From Oscillatoriales cyanobacterium (lineage in GTDB: Bacteria > Cyanobacteriota > Cyanobacteriia > Cyanobacteriales > Microcoleaceae), in contig REAP01000046.1 of the NCBI GenBank assembly GCA_004294385.1, forward strand, positions 1 to 32,908: DNA of 32,908 nucleotides, given 5' to 3'. Below, piece after piece: positions 16,131-24,078 of this stretch (position 1 is its first letter; each line of letters opens with the position of its first letter). The translations under genes and the position numbers were made by a program. Below the pieces are notes generated by a model, which saw only the letters and a list, made by a program, of their open reading frames with translations, was not told the origin of the DNA and ran no database searches.

Positions 16131-16162
16131 TAATCTAACCCTCCTGCAATCATTCACCTCCT

Positions 16163-17146
16163 ATGGCAGAAACCTTATTGTTCAACGCCCTCCGCGAGGC
16201 GCTAGACGAAGAAATGGCCCGCGACTCCGCCGTATTCGTACTCGGCGAAGACGTAGGTCAATATGGCGGTTCCTACAAAGTCACCAAAGACCTCTACAAC
16301 AAATATGGCGAACTGAGAGTGCTCGACACCCCGATCGCCGAAAATAGCTTTACAGGCATGGCAGTCGGCGCAGCAATGACCGGATTACGCCCGATCATCG
16401 AAGGCATGAACATGGGCTTTTTGCTCCTAGCCTTCAACCAAATTTCCAACAACGCTGGAATGTTGCGCTACACCTCCGGCGGCAACTTCAAAATGCCAAT
16501 GGTAATTCGCGGGCCAGGTGGCGTGGGGCGGCAACTCGGTGCCGAACACTCTCAGCGGTTAGAAGCATATTTCCAAGCAGTACCAGGTTTGAAAATAGTC
16601 GCCTGTTCGACTCCCTACAACGCCAAAGGGCTTTTAAAATCAGCCATTCGCGACGATAATCCTGTCCTGTTTTTCGAGCACGTTCTCCTTTACAACCTCA
16701 AAGAAAACTTGCCAGAAACAGAATATTTAGTCCCACTGGATAAAGCTGAAATAGTGCGATCGGGCAAAGATGTCACAATTTTGACCTATTCTCGGATGCG
16801 GCACCATGTCATGCAAGGCGTACCCGCCCTCGTCAAAGAAGGTTACGATCCAGAAGTAATCGACCTAATTTCTCTCAAACCCCTTGACATGGAAACCATT
16901 GGTGCATCCATTCGCAAAACCCACAAAGTAATTATTGTGGAAGAGTGCATGAAAACAGGAGGGATTGGTGCTGAACTAATTGCTTCGATTAGCGATCGCT
17001 ACTTTGACGAACTCGATGCACCAGTTTTGCGGCTTTCTTCCCAAGATATCCCCACACCATACAACGGCAATTTGGAAAAACTGACAATTGTACAGACACC
17101 CCAAATTATCGAAGCCGTTCAAAAAATGGTAAATGGGGCAATATAA
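16163..17146 (+). CDS. pdhB: Pyruvate dehydrogenase E1 component, beta subunit
   Basis: The 327-aa protein is the beta half of the thiamine-diphosphate-dependent E1 enzyme. With PdhA it decarboxylates pyruvate and passes the acetyl group to E2. Landmarks are [16 protein letters not shown] near residue 26, [10 protein letters not shown] with Glu60 that contacts thiamine diphosphate, and the conserved [12 protein letters not shown] with His129. The length matches cyanobacterial and plastid PdhB. pdhA is not in the window. No Shine-Dalgarno sequence precedes the ATG; CACCTCCT lies there instead. The tnpB element ends only about 30 bp upstream, so the native leader may have been shortened. Confidence 0.96.
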   Translation: MAETLLFNALREALDEEMARDSAVFVLGEDVGQYGGSYKVTKDLYNKYGELRVLDTPIAENSFTGMAVGAAMTGLRPIIEGMNMGFLLLAFNQISNNAGMLRYTSGGNFKMPMVIRGPGGVGRQLGAEHSQRLEAYFQAVPGLKIVACSTPYNAKGLLKSAIRDDNPVLFFEHVLLYNLKENLPETEYLVPLDKAEIVRSGKDVTILTYSRMRHHVMQGVPALVKEGYDPEVIDLISLKPLDMETIGASIRKTHKVIIVEECMKTGGIGAELIASISDRYFDELDAPVLRLSSQDIPTPYNGNLEKLTIVQTPQIIEAVQKMVNGAI

Positions 17147-17265
17147 ATAGTTATTGGTTATTGGTAATTTGCGGTGCCCTGGCCTTCGACTACGCTCAGG
17201 AACCGCCAAGGGTCGAAGGGTTGTTTGTTATTTGTTATTTGAAAACCGAAAAAAAGATCGGGACT

Positions 17266-17334
17266 AACCAATTACCAATTACCAATTACCAATTACCAAC
17301 TACCAATTACCAATTACCAATTACCAATTACCAA
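17266..17334. repeat. Heptameric tandem repeat (CCAATTA)n between pdhB and secD
   Basis: Nearly ten tandem 7-bp units, one with a single change (CCAACTA). It occupies most of the 78 bp before the secD start. A dispersed CTTCGACTACGCTCAGG segment lies earlier in the same gap, near 17182. Confidence 0.92.
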
Positions 17335-17344
17335 TAATTTAAAT

Positions 17345-18736
17345 ATGCAAAAACAACGTTCAGTATTAGCCCTAATTTTCGTTTTAGTCATCGCCGCCAT
17401 TACTGTCATAGTAACACTTCCGACACGGTTAGGATTAGACTTGCAAGGAGGGTCGCAACTCACAATTCAAGTAAAAACTACCGCCACAATTCCCAAAATT
17501 GACCAGGGAATGTTAGAAGCAGTGCGCCGGATTGTCGAAAACCGCGTTAATGGTTTAGGCGTTTCTGAAGCATTAGTCCAAACAGTAGGAGAAGACCAAA
17601 TTCTCGTGCAATTGCCCGGAGTAAATGACCCACAACAAGCTGAACGAGTTTTGGGTGGCACAGCCAAGCTAGAATTCCGAGAACAATTGCCGGGAACAGA
17701 AGCGCAATTAGCCATTGAGAGGCAATTACAGCAAGAATTAGTGGCAAAAAAAGCACAATTTAAAATCACCCCAGACGAGGCAGAATTTAAGGCAAATCAG
17801 GCTGCTTTGAAAAGGAGTAATGAGGCGATCGCAAAACTCTACAAAAGCAGTGAATTAGGCGGTGAAAACCTCAAAGATGCTCAAGCTCAACCCACTGGTA
17901 ACGAATGGAATGTCGCTCTTCGTTTCGATACTAAAGGAGGCGAATTATTTGGGGAACTCACTAAAAACTTAGCCGGCACGGGACGGACTCTCGGAGTTTT
18001 TCTAGACGAAAAAGTGATCAGTTCTCCTGTAGTAGGTGTGGAATTTGCCCAAACCGGAATTACTGGCGGTAATGCCGTAATTCAAGGTCGTTTTACAACC
18101 CAAGAAGCTAACGATTTAGCAGTGCAATTGCGCGGTGGTGCTTTACCAGTGCCAGTAGAAATTATTGAAAACCGCACTGTGGGCGCTAGTTTGGGTAGAG
18201 ACAGTATTCAAAGCAGTATTACCGCAGGTATCGGTGGCTTAGTTTTAGTCTTGATTTTCATGATCGCCTACTATCGACTCCCTGGCGTAATTGCAGATAT
18301 TGCTCTGTTAATTTATGCTTTGCTAACTTGGGCAGCCTTTGTACTTTTGGGAGTGACTTTAACATTGCCGGGAATTGCTGGTTTTGTACTCAGCATTGGA
18401 ATGGCTGTTGATGCCAATGTGCTAATCTTTGAGCGCACGCGGGAAGAATTGCGGGCTGGAAAAACGCTATACCGTTCTGTAGAATCCGGTTTTTACCGAG
18501 CTTTTTCTAGTATTCTAGACGGCAACGTGACAACGCTGATTGCTTGTGCTGCGTTGTTCTGGCTGGGTGCTGGTTTAGTTAAAGGGTTTGCTGTAACACT
18601 AGCCTTGGGTGTAGCAGTGAGTATGTTTACTGCTATTACTTGTAGTCGCACTCTGATGTTCGTAGTTTTGGGCTTTCCAGGATTGCGGAAACCTCAGTGG
18701 TTCTGTCCTGATTTGTCCAAAACTGTTAATAGTTGA
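17345..18736 (+). CDS. secD: Protein-export membrane protein SecD
   Basis: The 463-aa SecD works with SecF in the membrane to pull exported proteins through SecYEG, using the proton gradient. The first membrane helix (SVLALIFVLVIAAITVIVTL) is followed by GLDLQGG at about 30-36. A large periplasmic region (P1) then runs to about residue 285. Five further helices follow, with the proton-path motif GMAVDANVLIFERTREEL (Asp356) in helix 4. The start ATG lies directly after a heptamer array. secF follows in the same direction, 217 bp downstream, the gap being filled by repeats. Confidence 0.96.
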   Translation: MQKQRSVLALIFVLVIAAITVIVTLPTRLGLDLQGGSQLTIQVKTTATIPKIDQGMLEAVRRIVENRVNGLGVSEALVQTVGEDQILVQLPGVNDPQQAERVLGGTAKLEFREQLPGTEAQLAIERQLQQELVAKKAQFKITPDEAEFKANQAALKRSNEAIAKLYKSSELGGENLKDAQAQPTGNEWNVALRFDTKGGELFGELTKNLAGTGRTLGVFLDEKVISSPVVGVEFAQTGITGGNAVIQGRFTTQEANDLAVQLRGGALPVPVEIIENRTVGASLGRDSIQSSITAGIGGLVLVLIFMIAYYRLPGVIADIALLIYALLTWAAFVLLGVTLTLPGIAGFVLSIGMAVDANVLIFERTREELRAGKTLYRSVESGFYRAFSSILDGNVTTLIACAALFWLGAGLVKGFAVTLALGVAVSMFTAITCSRTLMFVVLGFPGLRKPQWFCPDLSKTVNS

Positions 18737-18770
18737 CTGTTGACTGTTGACTGTTGACTGTTGACTGTTA
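18732..18770. repeat. Heptameric tandem repeat (GTTGACT)n after secD
   Basis: Five nearly perfect 7-bp units beginning inside the secD stop region. They are followed by CTGTTAACAGCTAACAGTTA, a small palindrome that could form a hairpin at the secD mRNA end. Confidence 0.88.
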
Positions 18771-18789
18771 ACAGCTAACAGTTAACTTC

Positions 18790-18940
18790 TTCCTTCTTCC
18801 ATCCATCCGTTACATCCGTTACAGAATCCGTTGCCAATCTTCCTTCTTCCATCCGTTAAATCCGTTACAAAATCCGTTGCCAATCTTCCTTCTTCCATCC
18901 GTTAAATCCGTTAAATCTGTTACAGAATCCGTTGCCAATC
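18790..18940. repeat. Three tandem copies of a 46-55-bp unit upstream of secF
   Basis: Units at 18790-18839, 18840-18885 and 18886-18940 each begin TTCCTTCTTCCATCC and end AATCCGTTGCCAATC. They differ in the number of internal ATCCGTTAA blocks. A fourth unit begins (TTCCTCTT) and stops 14 bases before the secF ATG. Confidence 0.92.
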
Positions 18941-18953
18941 TTCCTCTTAAATT

Positions 18954-19922
18954 ATGAAATTCAGTGTTATCAAACAGCGATCGCTCTGGTGGAGTATTTC
19001 CGCCGCTATTATCCTCGCCGGTATAGTGTCGATGGCTATCTCTTGGACTCGTCCCGACATCCGCGCACCACTGCGCCCCAGTTTGGACTTTATCGGCGGT
19101 ACTAGGCTACAATTTGAACTCGACTGCACGAAACCAGAAAATTGCAAACCAATCAATATTGCTGCTGTCCGCGAAATCCTGGATAGCCAAGGTTTGGCTG
19201 GTAGCAGCATTCAAGTTATCGGCAAAGAACAGCGGGGTATCTCGCTGCGAACCAAAACTTTGGATGTGGAAAAACGAACTAAGTTGCAAACAGCTTTGAG
19301 CGAAAAGATAGGCGCTTTTGCCCCCAAATCAACTCAAATTGATACGGTTGGCCCCACCCTTGGCAAACAATTATTTAGTTCAGGATTGTTGGCTTTATTC
19401 CTTTCCTTTGCTGGGATTACTATTTATCTAACATTCCGATTTCAATTAGATTATGCCTTTTTTGCTTTCGTTGCTCTGTTTCATGACGTATTAATTACTG
19501 TTGGCGTTTTCTCGTTTTTGGGTTTAGTTCTAGGTGTAGAAGTAGACAGTTTATTTGTAGTTGCTCTCTTGACAATTATCGGTTTTTCTGTTAATGATAC
19601 CGTGGTAATTTACGATCGCGTGCGGGAAGTAATTAAGCTAAATCCCGGTATGTCGATCGACCAAATTGTCGATGATGCCGTCATGCAGACCCTGGGAAGG
19701 TCAATTAACACGACTTTTACTACGCTGCTGACATTGTTTTCAATCTTCTTGTTCGGTGGCGAAACACTCAAATACTTTGCTTTAGCTTTAATTGTCGGTT
19801 TTATTGCTGGTGCGTATTCAAGTATTTTCATTGCCAGTACGCTGCTAGCTTGGTGGCGCAGTCGCACAGGCCACTCTATCCCCGTTCCTGTAGAAGCCAT
19901 AAACCCGTCAGATGAAGTTTAG
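18954..19922 (+). CDS. secF: Protein-export membrane protein SecF
   Basis: The 322-aa partner of SecD in the SecDF complex. The first helix is followed by [12 protein letters not shown] near residue 45, the SecF counterpart of the SecD DLQGG motif. The periplasmic P4 region runs to about residue 135. Five membrane helices follow, with the hallmark [16 protein letters not shown] (Asp215). No clear Shine-Dalgarno site is seen before the ATG; the leader ends in repeat-derived pyrimidines. Confidence 0.96.
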   Translation: MKFSVIKQRSLWWSISAAIILAGIVSMAISWTRPDIRAPLRPSLDFIGGTRLQFELDCTKPENCKPINIAAVREILDSQGLAGSSIQVIGKEQRGISLRTKTLDVEKRTKLQTALSEKIGAFAPKSTQIDTVGPTLGKQLFSSGLLALFLSFAGITIYLTFRFQLDYAFFAFVALFHDVLITVGVFSFLGLVLGVEVDSLFVVALLTIIGFSVNDTVVIYDRVREVIKLNPGMSIDQIVDDAVMQTLGRSINTTFTTLLTLFSIFLFGGETLKYFALALIVGFIAGAYSSIFIASTLLAWWRSRTGHSIPVPVEAINPSDEV

Positions 19923-19929
19923 TTAATTA

Positions 19930-20098
19930 ACTGTTGACTGTTAACTGTTAACTGTTAGCTGTTAGCTGTTAACTGTTGACTGTTAGCTGTTGACTGTTGA
20001 CTGACTAATAACCAATAACCAATAAGCAATAACCAATAAGCAATAACCAATAACCAATAACCAATAACCAATAACCAATAACCAATAACTAATGACTA
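19930..20098. repeat. Two adjoining heptamer arrays between secF and the next gene
   Basis: The first array (about 19930-20003) uses CTGTTAA/CTGTTGA/CTGTTAG units. The second (about 20004-20098) uses AATAACC with AATAAGC variants and passes into ACTAATG units. The start codon of the next gene lies in the last of these, so the repeat directly borders coding sequence. Confidence 0.93.
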
Positions 20099-20473
20099 AT
20101 GACTAATGACCCAAACTTTCAAATCGAAGTCCAAAGGCTCCACAAATTAACAGTATATGGCCGCTGGTTAACTGTAATATTTTTGTGGATTAGCGTCGGT
20201 TCTTTGAGCATTTGGGGTTTGCGAGATGAAATTGCTTTGTGGATCGAAAACTTGACTTGGGCTGCGGTGCGTTATGGTTTATACTTTCACCGCTGGCCGA
20301 CTCTCGGTTTAGGTTTGTGCTTGGGGATGACTTTAGCAGTGCTAACTTGGCAAGGGCGCAATCTGCTGCGGGGATTACCGCTGCGGGAAAAACAGCGTTT
20401 GGAAGAACAAGTCCGCCGCATTCGCGAACAAGGGCCGAGTCATCCTCTGTGGAAGTGGGTTTGCCGATTTTAA
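20099..20473 (+). CDS. Small two-helix membrane protein downstream of secF
   Basis: The 124-aa protein has two predicted membrane helices (about 20-42, WLTVIFLWISVGSLSIWGL; and about 64-82, WPTLGLGLCLGMTLAVLTW). Its basic, charged C-terminal tail (LREKQRLEEQVRRIREQGPS) is probably cytoplasmic. I recognise it only as a conserved-looking companion of secDF. The ATG at 20099 overlaps the last heptamer unit; two other ATGs nearby are in different frames. A role in export is only suggested by position. Confidence 0.75.
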   Translation: MTNDPNFQIEVQRLHKLTVYGRWLTVIFLWISVGSLSIWGLRDEIALWIENLTWAAVRYGLYFHRWPTLGLGLCLGMTLAVLTWQGRNLLRGLPLREKQRLEEQVRRIREQGPSHPLWKWVCRF

Positions 20474-20484
20474 AGTATTAAAAA

Positions 20485-21969
20485 TTAAGCAAAGCTATGG
20501 AAAATCTGTATTGGAGAAGACTGTTTCAGTGGAATCTCGATCGCAAATTTACTTCCTTTTCCTGGTTCCGAAAAGCACTTTAGTCTGCCACCATGTTGGT
20601 TGACCACAATTTCATAGCTAATCGATAGTCCTAAACCTGTTCCTTTACCGATCGGCTTAGTCGTGAAAAAAGGATCAAACAGTCTATTTCTAACCTCTTC
20701 TGTCATCCCGCCACCGTTGTCATAGATCCTAATTGATATCTTGCTTTCTCCGATTAACTCCGTACAAATCCGAATTGTCGGTGTCAAATATTCAGAATTA
20801 TTAGTTGAGGATTTGGCATCTATTGAGGAATTATTTGATGCCATAGCTTCCGACTTTTGCCGATCGCTTATGTCTATATTTTTAGCTCGATCACCCTCAT
20901 CGAGAGCATAAATAGCATTAACTAAAATATTCATGAACACCTGATTGAGCTGTCCGGGATAGCACTGTACCAGCGGCAATTCGCCGTATTCTTTGTGAAT
21001 TACGATCGCCTGATGTCCCGGTTTCCCTTTGAGCTGACTTTGCAACAGCATGATAGTATTGTCGATACCGTCATGAATGTTGACTTGTTTCATTTCAGCT
21101 TCGTCCAACCTGCAAAAATTCCGCAGTGATAAAACAATATCACGGATGCGCTCAGCACCTTGCTGCATAGAATTGAAAACTCTCGGTAAGTCTTCAATCA
21201 AGTAATCTAGTTCTATTTTTTCTGCTTCTGCTTCAATTTCTGGTATGGATTTTGGACAGTGCTGCTGATAGATTTCCAGCATTTTCATTAAGCTTTGACT
21301 ATACTCTTTAGCGTGGTGTAAATTGCTATAGATAAAACCGATCGGATTATTGATTTCGTGAGCAACCCCTGCGACTAACTGCCCCAAAGAAGACATTTTT
21401 TCGGTTTGAATTAGTTGAGCTTGAGTGCGCTGAAGTTCGAGCAAGGCAAATTCGAGCTGTTGGGCTTGATGTCTCAATTGCGCTTGCGATTCGCGCATCG
21501 CGACAGTTGATAACTCGTGAATTTGCAACTGAGCAAGTAGCAGTTGGTGTATGTCTAAAAGTTTGTAAGTTTCTGGTTCTATCCGCACTACAATTGGTTC
21601 GTGGATTAATTCAGGCGATCGCCCTAAAGACTGCCGCACAGCCGCCATAATTGAGGTATTGCGATCGAAAATCAAGAGATCAGTTTGAGTAAAACGGTAG
21701 AGAACCAATAAAGGCTGTTGAGCAAATAACTCCAAGCTATAGGGACGGCTCATCTGTTCAAAAAAACGCCGTCGCGAAATCATACCCGTAAACTTTCCCT
21801 GATCCGTAATAATTATGCCCGGAAGTAAAGGATTTTTTTGAAAAATGTTAGCAACTTCGCTCCCCGGACAGTCAGACTCTAGGAGAGAATCGTACAGAGT
21901 TAATTCTTGTAGAGTCGATCGCAAACCCAGCGGCGGATTCATGGGACTCGATCCGTCAGTTTCATACAC
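20485..21969 (-). CDS. Sensor histidine kinase with CBS-like N-terminal region
   Basis: The 494-aa soluble kinase has no membrane segment. Residues about 25-145 look like a CBS-type pair (PGIIITDQGKFTGMISRRRF and later PIVVRIEPETYKLLDI). A coiled coil follows at about 155-190. HisKA carries the phospho-acceptor His204 in GVAHEINNP. The HATPase domain has its N box at about 340-352 (NQVFMNILVNAIYAL), G1 DNGGG at 417-421 and G2 GKGTGLGLS at 441-449. A Ser/Asn-rich insert separates the N and G1 boxes. No response regulator adjoins, so it is an orphan kinase. A second ATG at residue 10 is possible. CBS-like domains often bind adenine nucleotides, but the ligand is unknown. Confidence 0.92.
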   Translation of the reverse strand: MYETDGSSPMNPPLGLRSTLQELTLYDSLLESDCPGSEVANIFQKNPLLPGIIITDQGKFTGMISRRRFFEQMSRPYSLELFAQQPLLVLYRFTQTDLLIFDRNTSIMAAVRQSLGRSPELIHEPIVVRIEPETYKLLDIHQLLLAQLQIHELSTVAMRESQAQLRHQAQQLEFALLELQRTQAQLIQTEKMSSLGQLVAGVAHEINNPIGFIYSNLHHAKEYSQSLMKMLEIYQQHCPKSIPEIEAEAEKIELDYLIEDLPRVFNSMQQGAERIRDIVLSLRNFCRLDEAEMKQVNIHDGIDNTIMLLQSQLKGKPGHQAIVIHKEYGELPLVQCYPGQLNQVFMNILVNAIYALDEGDRAKNIDISDRQKSEAMASNNSSIDAKSSTNNSEYLTPTIRICTELIGESKISIRIYDNGGGMTEEVRNRLFDPFFTTKPIGKGTGLGLSISYEIVVNQHGGRLKCFSEPGKGSKFAIEIPLKQSSPIQIFHSFA

Positions 21970-22076
21970 TACTCCCTCCTTTGATCATCCGATTTAAGGT
22001 TTTAGATTTGAGATTGATCCCACATTAGTTATATCAAATTCAGTTTATTTAGCAGGATTTTTTGCCTTAAATAATG

Positions 22077-22565
22077 TCAATTGTCAGTTTTCTCGCACAA
22101 ATGTCGGTCTTTCTGAACATTCGGATTATTTTGCAGGTAGTCTCCCAGCCAATCACAGCCGATCGCGAGTAATTTGTCAAGTTCGCCAACTTCGACAGTC
22201 GCAGCATCCAGACTCCAAAGCCTGACCGACGAATCTTTACCCGCAGATGCTAAAGTTGTGCGATCGGGACTAAAGCTCAAACTCCACACATCCGCTTGAT
22301 GTCCCTTAAAAGTTTGCAGCAAAGTCCCATCAGCCCCCCAAACTCTCACCTTACCGTCCATACTACCCCCTGCAACGGTTTTGCTGTCGCCACTCCAATT
22401 AATACTACCTAAACCCGTTGTAGAATCCGCTAAAGTCTTGAGCAACTTACCCTGAGTATTCCAAAGTTTCACAGTCCAGTCATGACTAGCACTCGCAATC
22501 ATCTTAATTTTAAAACTATTGGCGAGAGTGCCTGTAAAGCCTGCATACCACTGGACTGGAGTCAT
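22077..22565 (-). pseudogene. Remnant of a WD40-repeat protein (C-terminal end)
   Basis: The frame encodes about two and a half WD40 blades (IASASHDWTVKLWNTQGKLL; VAGGSMDGKVRVWGADGTLL; LASAGKDSSVRLWSLD). The ending LLAIGCDWLGDYLQNNPNVQ is typical of large cyanobacterial WD40 proteins, often fused to NACHT or NB-ARC domains. The first blade is damaged: NSFKIKM stands where FSPDGKM is expected, and nothing upstream continues the repeats. It is therefore most likely the 3' relic of a much larger gene. A short active protein cannot be excluded. Confidence 0.75.
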
Positions 22566-22707
22566 ATCGACCGTGTTCTGTTGGTGGCAAATCTGACACT
22601 GAAATTACAGGGGAAGAAAAAGGAAACTTTTTTATTTTACCTGACTTTTTGCCAACTGTAACTTGAATTTGCTGAAGTTGATTTGATTTTGATAAAGTTT
22701 CGAGCAT
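22516..22707 (-). CDS. Possible small unknown protein (63 aa)
   Basis: The ATG at 22705-22707 is preceded by GGGAAG at good spacing. The product is basic, beginning MLETLSKSNQLQQIQVTVGK, with an SDLPPTEHGRYDSS segment. It overlaps the start of the WD40 relic by about 50 bases in another frame. No family is recognised. The strong ribosome site is the main evidence, and the C-terminal part may be read from relic sequence. Confidence 0.4.
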   Translation of the reverse strand: MLETLSKSNQLQQIQVTVGKKSGKIKKFPFSSPVISVSDLPPTEHGRYDSSPVVCRLYRHSRQ

Positions 22708-22729
22708 TTTTTTCTTCCCGCTATTTTTT

Positions 22730-22939
22730 TTACGCAATTCTCATTAAAAACTCTAGAATATTGATGGCGGGAATTTCAGGGGGGGCTGGTTTTTTGGGCG
22801 ATGGAACAGAGTTTGATTTAAGTCTAATTTGAGGAAAGAAACTGACCATTTCCATGTGCTTTGCCGAGCTAGGTGTGCTAAGTGTATAGACGGTGGCCCG
22901 ATCGCGCTTTCCGCAAAATGTCAGTATTTCAATGTGCAC
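22730..22939 (-). CDS. Doubtful small frame (69 aa)
   Basis: A leftward frame with a GTG start and no good ribosome site. The product has a proline-rich stretch (SVPSPKKPAPPEIPAINILE) and ends LMRIA. It runs in the same direction as, and just upstream of, the 63-aa frame, so the two could be cotranscribed. Composition gives weak support for coding and no family is recognised. Confidence 0.25.
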   Translation of the reverse strand: MHIEILTFCGKRDRATVYTLSTPSSAKHMEMVSFFPQIRLKSNSVPSPKKPAPPEIPAINILEFLMRIA

Positions 22940-23061
22940 ATCCGCTGAGTCTGAATCATCTCAACAGTGAAATTAGCTCTCATCCTGTGTTGATATGGAT
23001 TTGAGACTTTTTGAGAGTGGGGAGATATTTAGGCGATCGGTAGACAGTTGGCGTATTGGCA

Positions 23062-23202
23062 CAAGGGGAGAGGGGGAGAGAGGGGAAGAGAGGGAGAGGG
23101 GGAGAGAGGGAGAGAGGGAGAGGGGGAGAAGAGGGAGAGAGGGAGAGAGGGAGAAGAGGAGAGAGGGGGAGAAGAGGGAGAGAGGGAGAGGGGGAGAGAG
23201 GA
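23062..23202 (+). repeat. 140-bp polypurine GGGAGAGA-type low-complexity tract
   Basis: The plus strand is almost entirely purine (GGGAGA, GGGGGAGA and GAAGAGGGAGA units in irregular order). It is open in several frames, giving artificial Arg-Glu-Gly-rich or Ser-Pro-Leu-rich products that are not genes. Such tracts can form triplex (H-) DNA. It ends about 100 bp before the DUF4342 gene. The remaining gap from 22940 shows nothing else clear. Confidence 0.92.
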
Positions 23203-23303
23203 AGCAATATCACCCAAAAGAAAGATGTCTTCAACGGAAATTGGGTGTTATGTTGCTAAAGCATTCTATACAAAAATACTTTTAGTTAAAAGGAGAGCAA
23301 AAA

Positions 23304-23645
23304 ATGGACAAACCTACAGAGCGCGAAGAAGAAAGAGTAGGCGAAAGAGAACTCGAATCTAATCGTTTAGAAACCCCTATCTATAGTCAGGAAAAAGTTA
23401 GCGTTGAGGAGTTAAAGATTAATGGCGACGATTTGGTTGCTAAAGTTAAAGAACTGATTCACGAAGGCAGTATCCGTCGAATAATCATCAAAAATGAAGA
23501 GGGACAAATCTTGATTGAAGTTCCTCTGACGGTGGGAGTAGTCGGCGGAGTCATTGGTGCGACATTGTTTCCAGTAATTGCAGCAGTAGGTGCGATCGGT
23601 GCATTGGTGGCTCACATGACGATAATCATCGAAAAATCAACGTGA
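23304..23645 (+). CDS. DUF4342 domain protein
   Basis: The 113-aa protein has a charged, disordered N-terminus (about 1-32) followed by the DUF4342 domain: VSVEELKINGDDLVAKVKEL, then IHEGSIRRIIIKNEEGQ and a hydrophobic VGVVGGVIGATLFPVIAAVG segment that could enter a membrane. Family function is unknown. The Glu-Glu-Leu-x-Ile-x-Gly-Asp start resembles a UBA-like helix-turn seen in other members. AGGAG eight bases before the ATG strongly supports the start. It appears monocistronic. Confidence 0.85.
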   Translation: MDKPTEREEERVGERELESNRLETPIYSQEKVSVEELKINGDDLVAKVKELIHEGSIRRIIIKNEEGQILIEVPLTVGVVGGVIGATLFPVIAAVGAIGALVAHMTIIIEKST

Positions 23646-23697
23646 TATCATATCAAATCCGTTTGCATCGTCCTGTATTAATCTCTCTCTTCTCTTC

Positions 23698-23752
23698 CTT
23701 TGTGTCCTTTGCGCCTTCGCGGTTAAATCATTCCGATGCAACCGGAAACGAG
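23698..23752. repeat. Dispersed repeat, copy related to 31126-31195
   Basis: TTTGCGCCTTCGCGGTTAAA followed by TCATTCCGATGCAACCGGAA matches in inverse orientation the TTCCGGTTGGATCGGAATTA plus TTTAACCGCAGAGAACGC segment at 31142. GATATCATATCAAAT at 23644 extends the similarity. Confidence 0.65.
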
Positions 23753-23844
23753 ATCAATTCCCGTTGCATTCAGAGATGATAGTAACTGAGGAAACGGCAG
23801 TGCCGTTTCCCTACCCAGAATAATTGTAGGGAAATGGGTGTGCC

Positions 23845-24048
23845 CATTGGTGTCAACTTAAGCCGAAAGCCCCCCAGGGAATTCAGTCCGCCCGCCAGTC
23901 CGCCAGGGAATGAATTCCCTGTCTAATAGCTAAAGTCCTCGGTCGAGGACTGAAAAATTCATTAGTCCTCGACCGAGGACTTTAGCTTTGTGAGACTCGG
24001 TTTTAACCCCTGTCGGACTATTGGTTGTACCTTAAGTTGACACCAATG
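23845..24048. mobile_element. Small non-coding insertion element A with 18-bp terminal inverted repeats
   Basis: The left end is CATTGGTGTCAACTTAAG (23845-23862) and the right end is its exact reverse complement (24031-24048). GGGTGTGCC occurs at 23836-23844 and 24049-24057, a perfect 9-bp target duplication. Removing the element and one duplicate leaves an ordinary GGGTGTGCCGTGTCC repeat. The 204-bp element has no gene. Its core is another palindrome (TAGCTAAAGTCCTCGGTCGA and its mirror) of the type seen at 9588-9756. It fits a MITE moved in trans by an IS transposase not present here. Confidence 0.9.
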
Positions 24049-24078
24049 GGGTGTGCCGTGTCCTGATGGCCAAATATT

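Noticed and set aside
12758..20098. CRISPR-like repeats
   Set aside because: The short regular repeats are contiguous 7-bp units or tandem copies without unique spacers, and no cas genes are present.
23062..23202. Coding low-complexity protein gene
   Set aside because: No start with a ribosome site, and all frames look alike; better explained as a simple-sequence tract.
22995..23362. Several Arg-Glu-Gly-rich or Ser-Pro-Leu-rich open frames
   Set aside because: They are translations of the polypurine tract, open in many frames only because the tract lacks stops.
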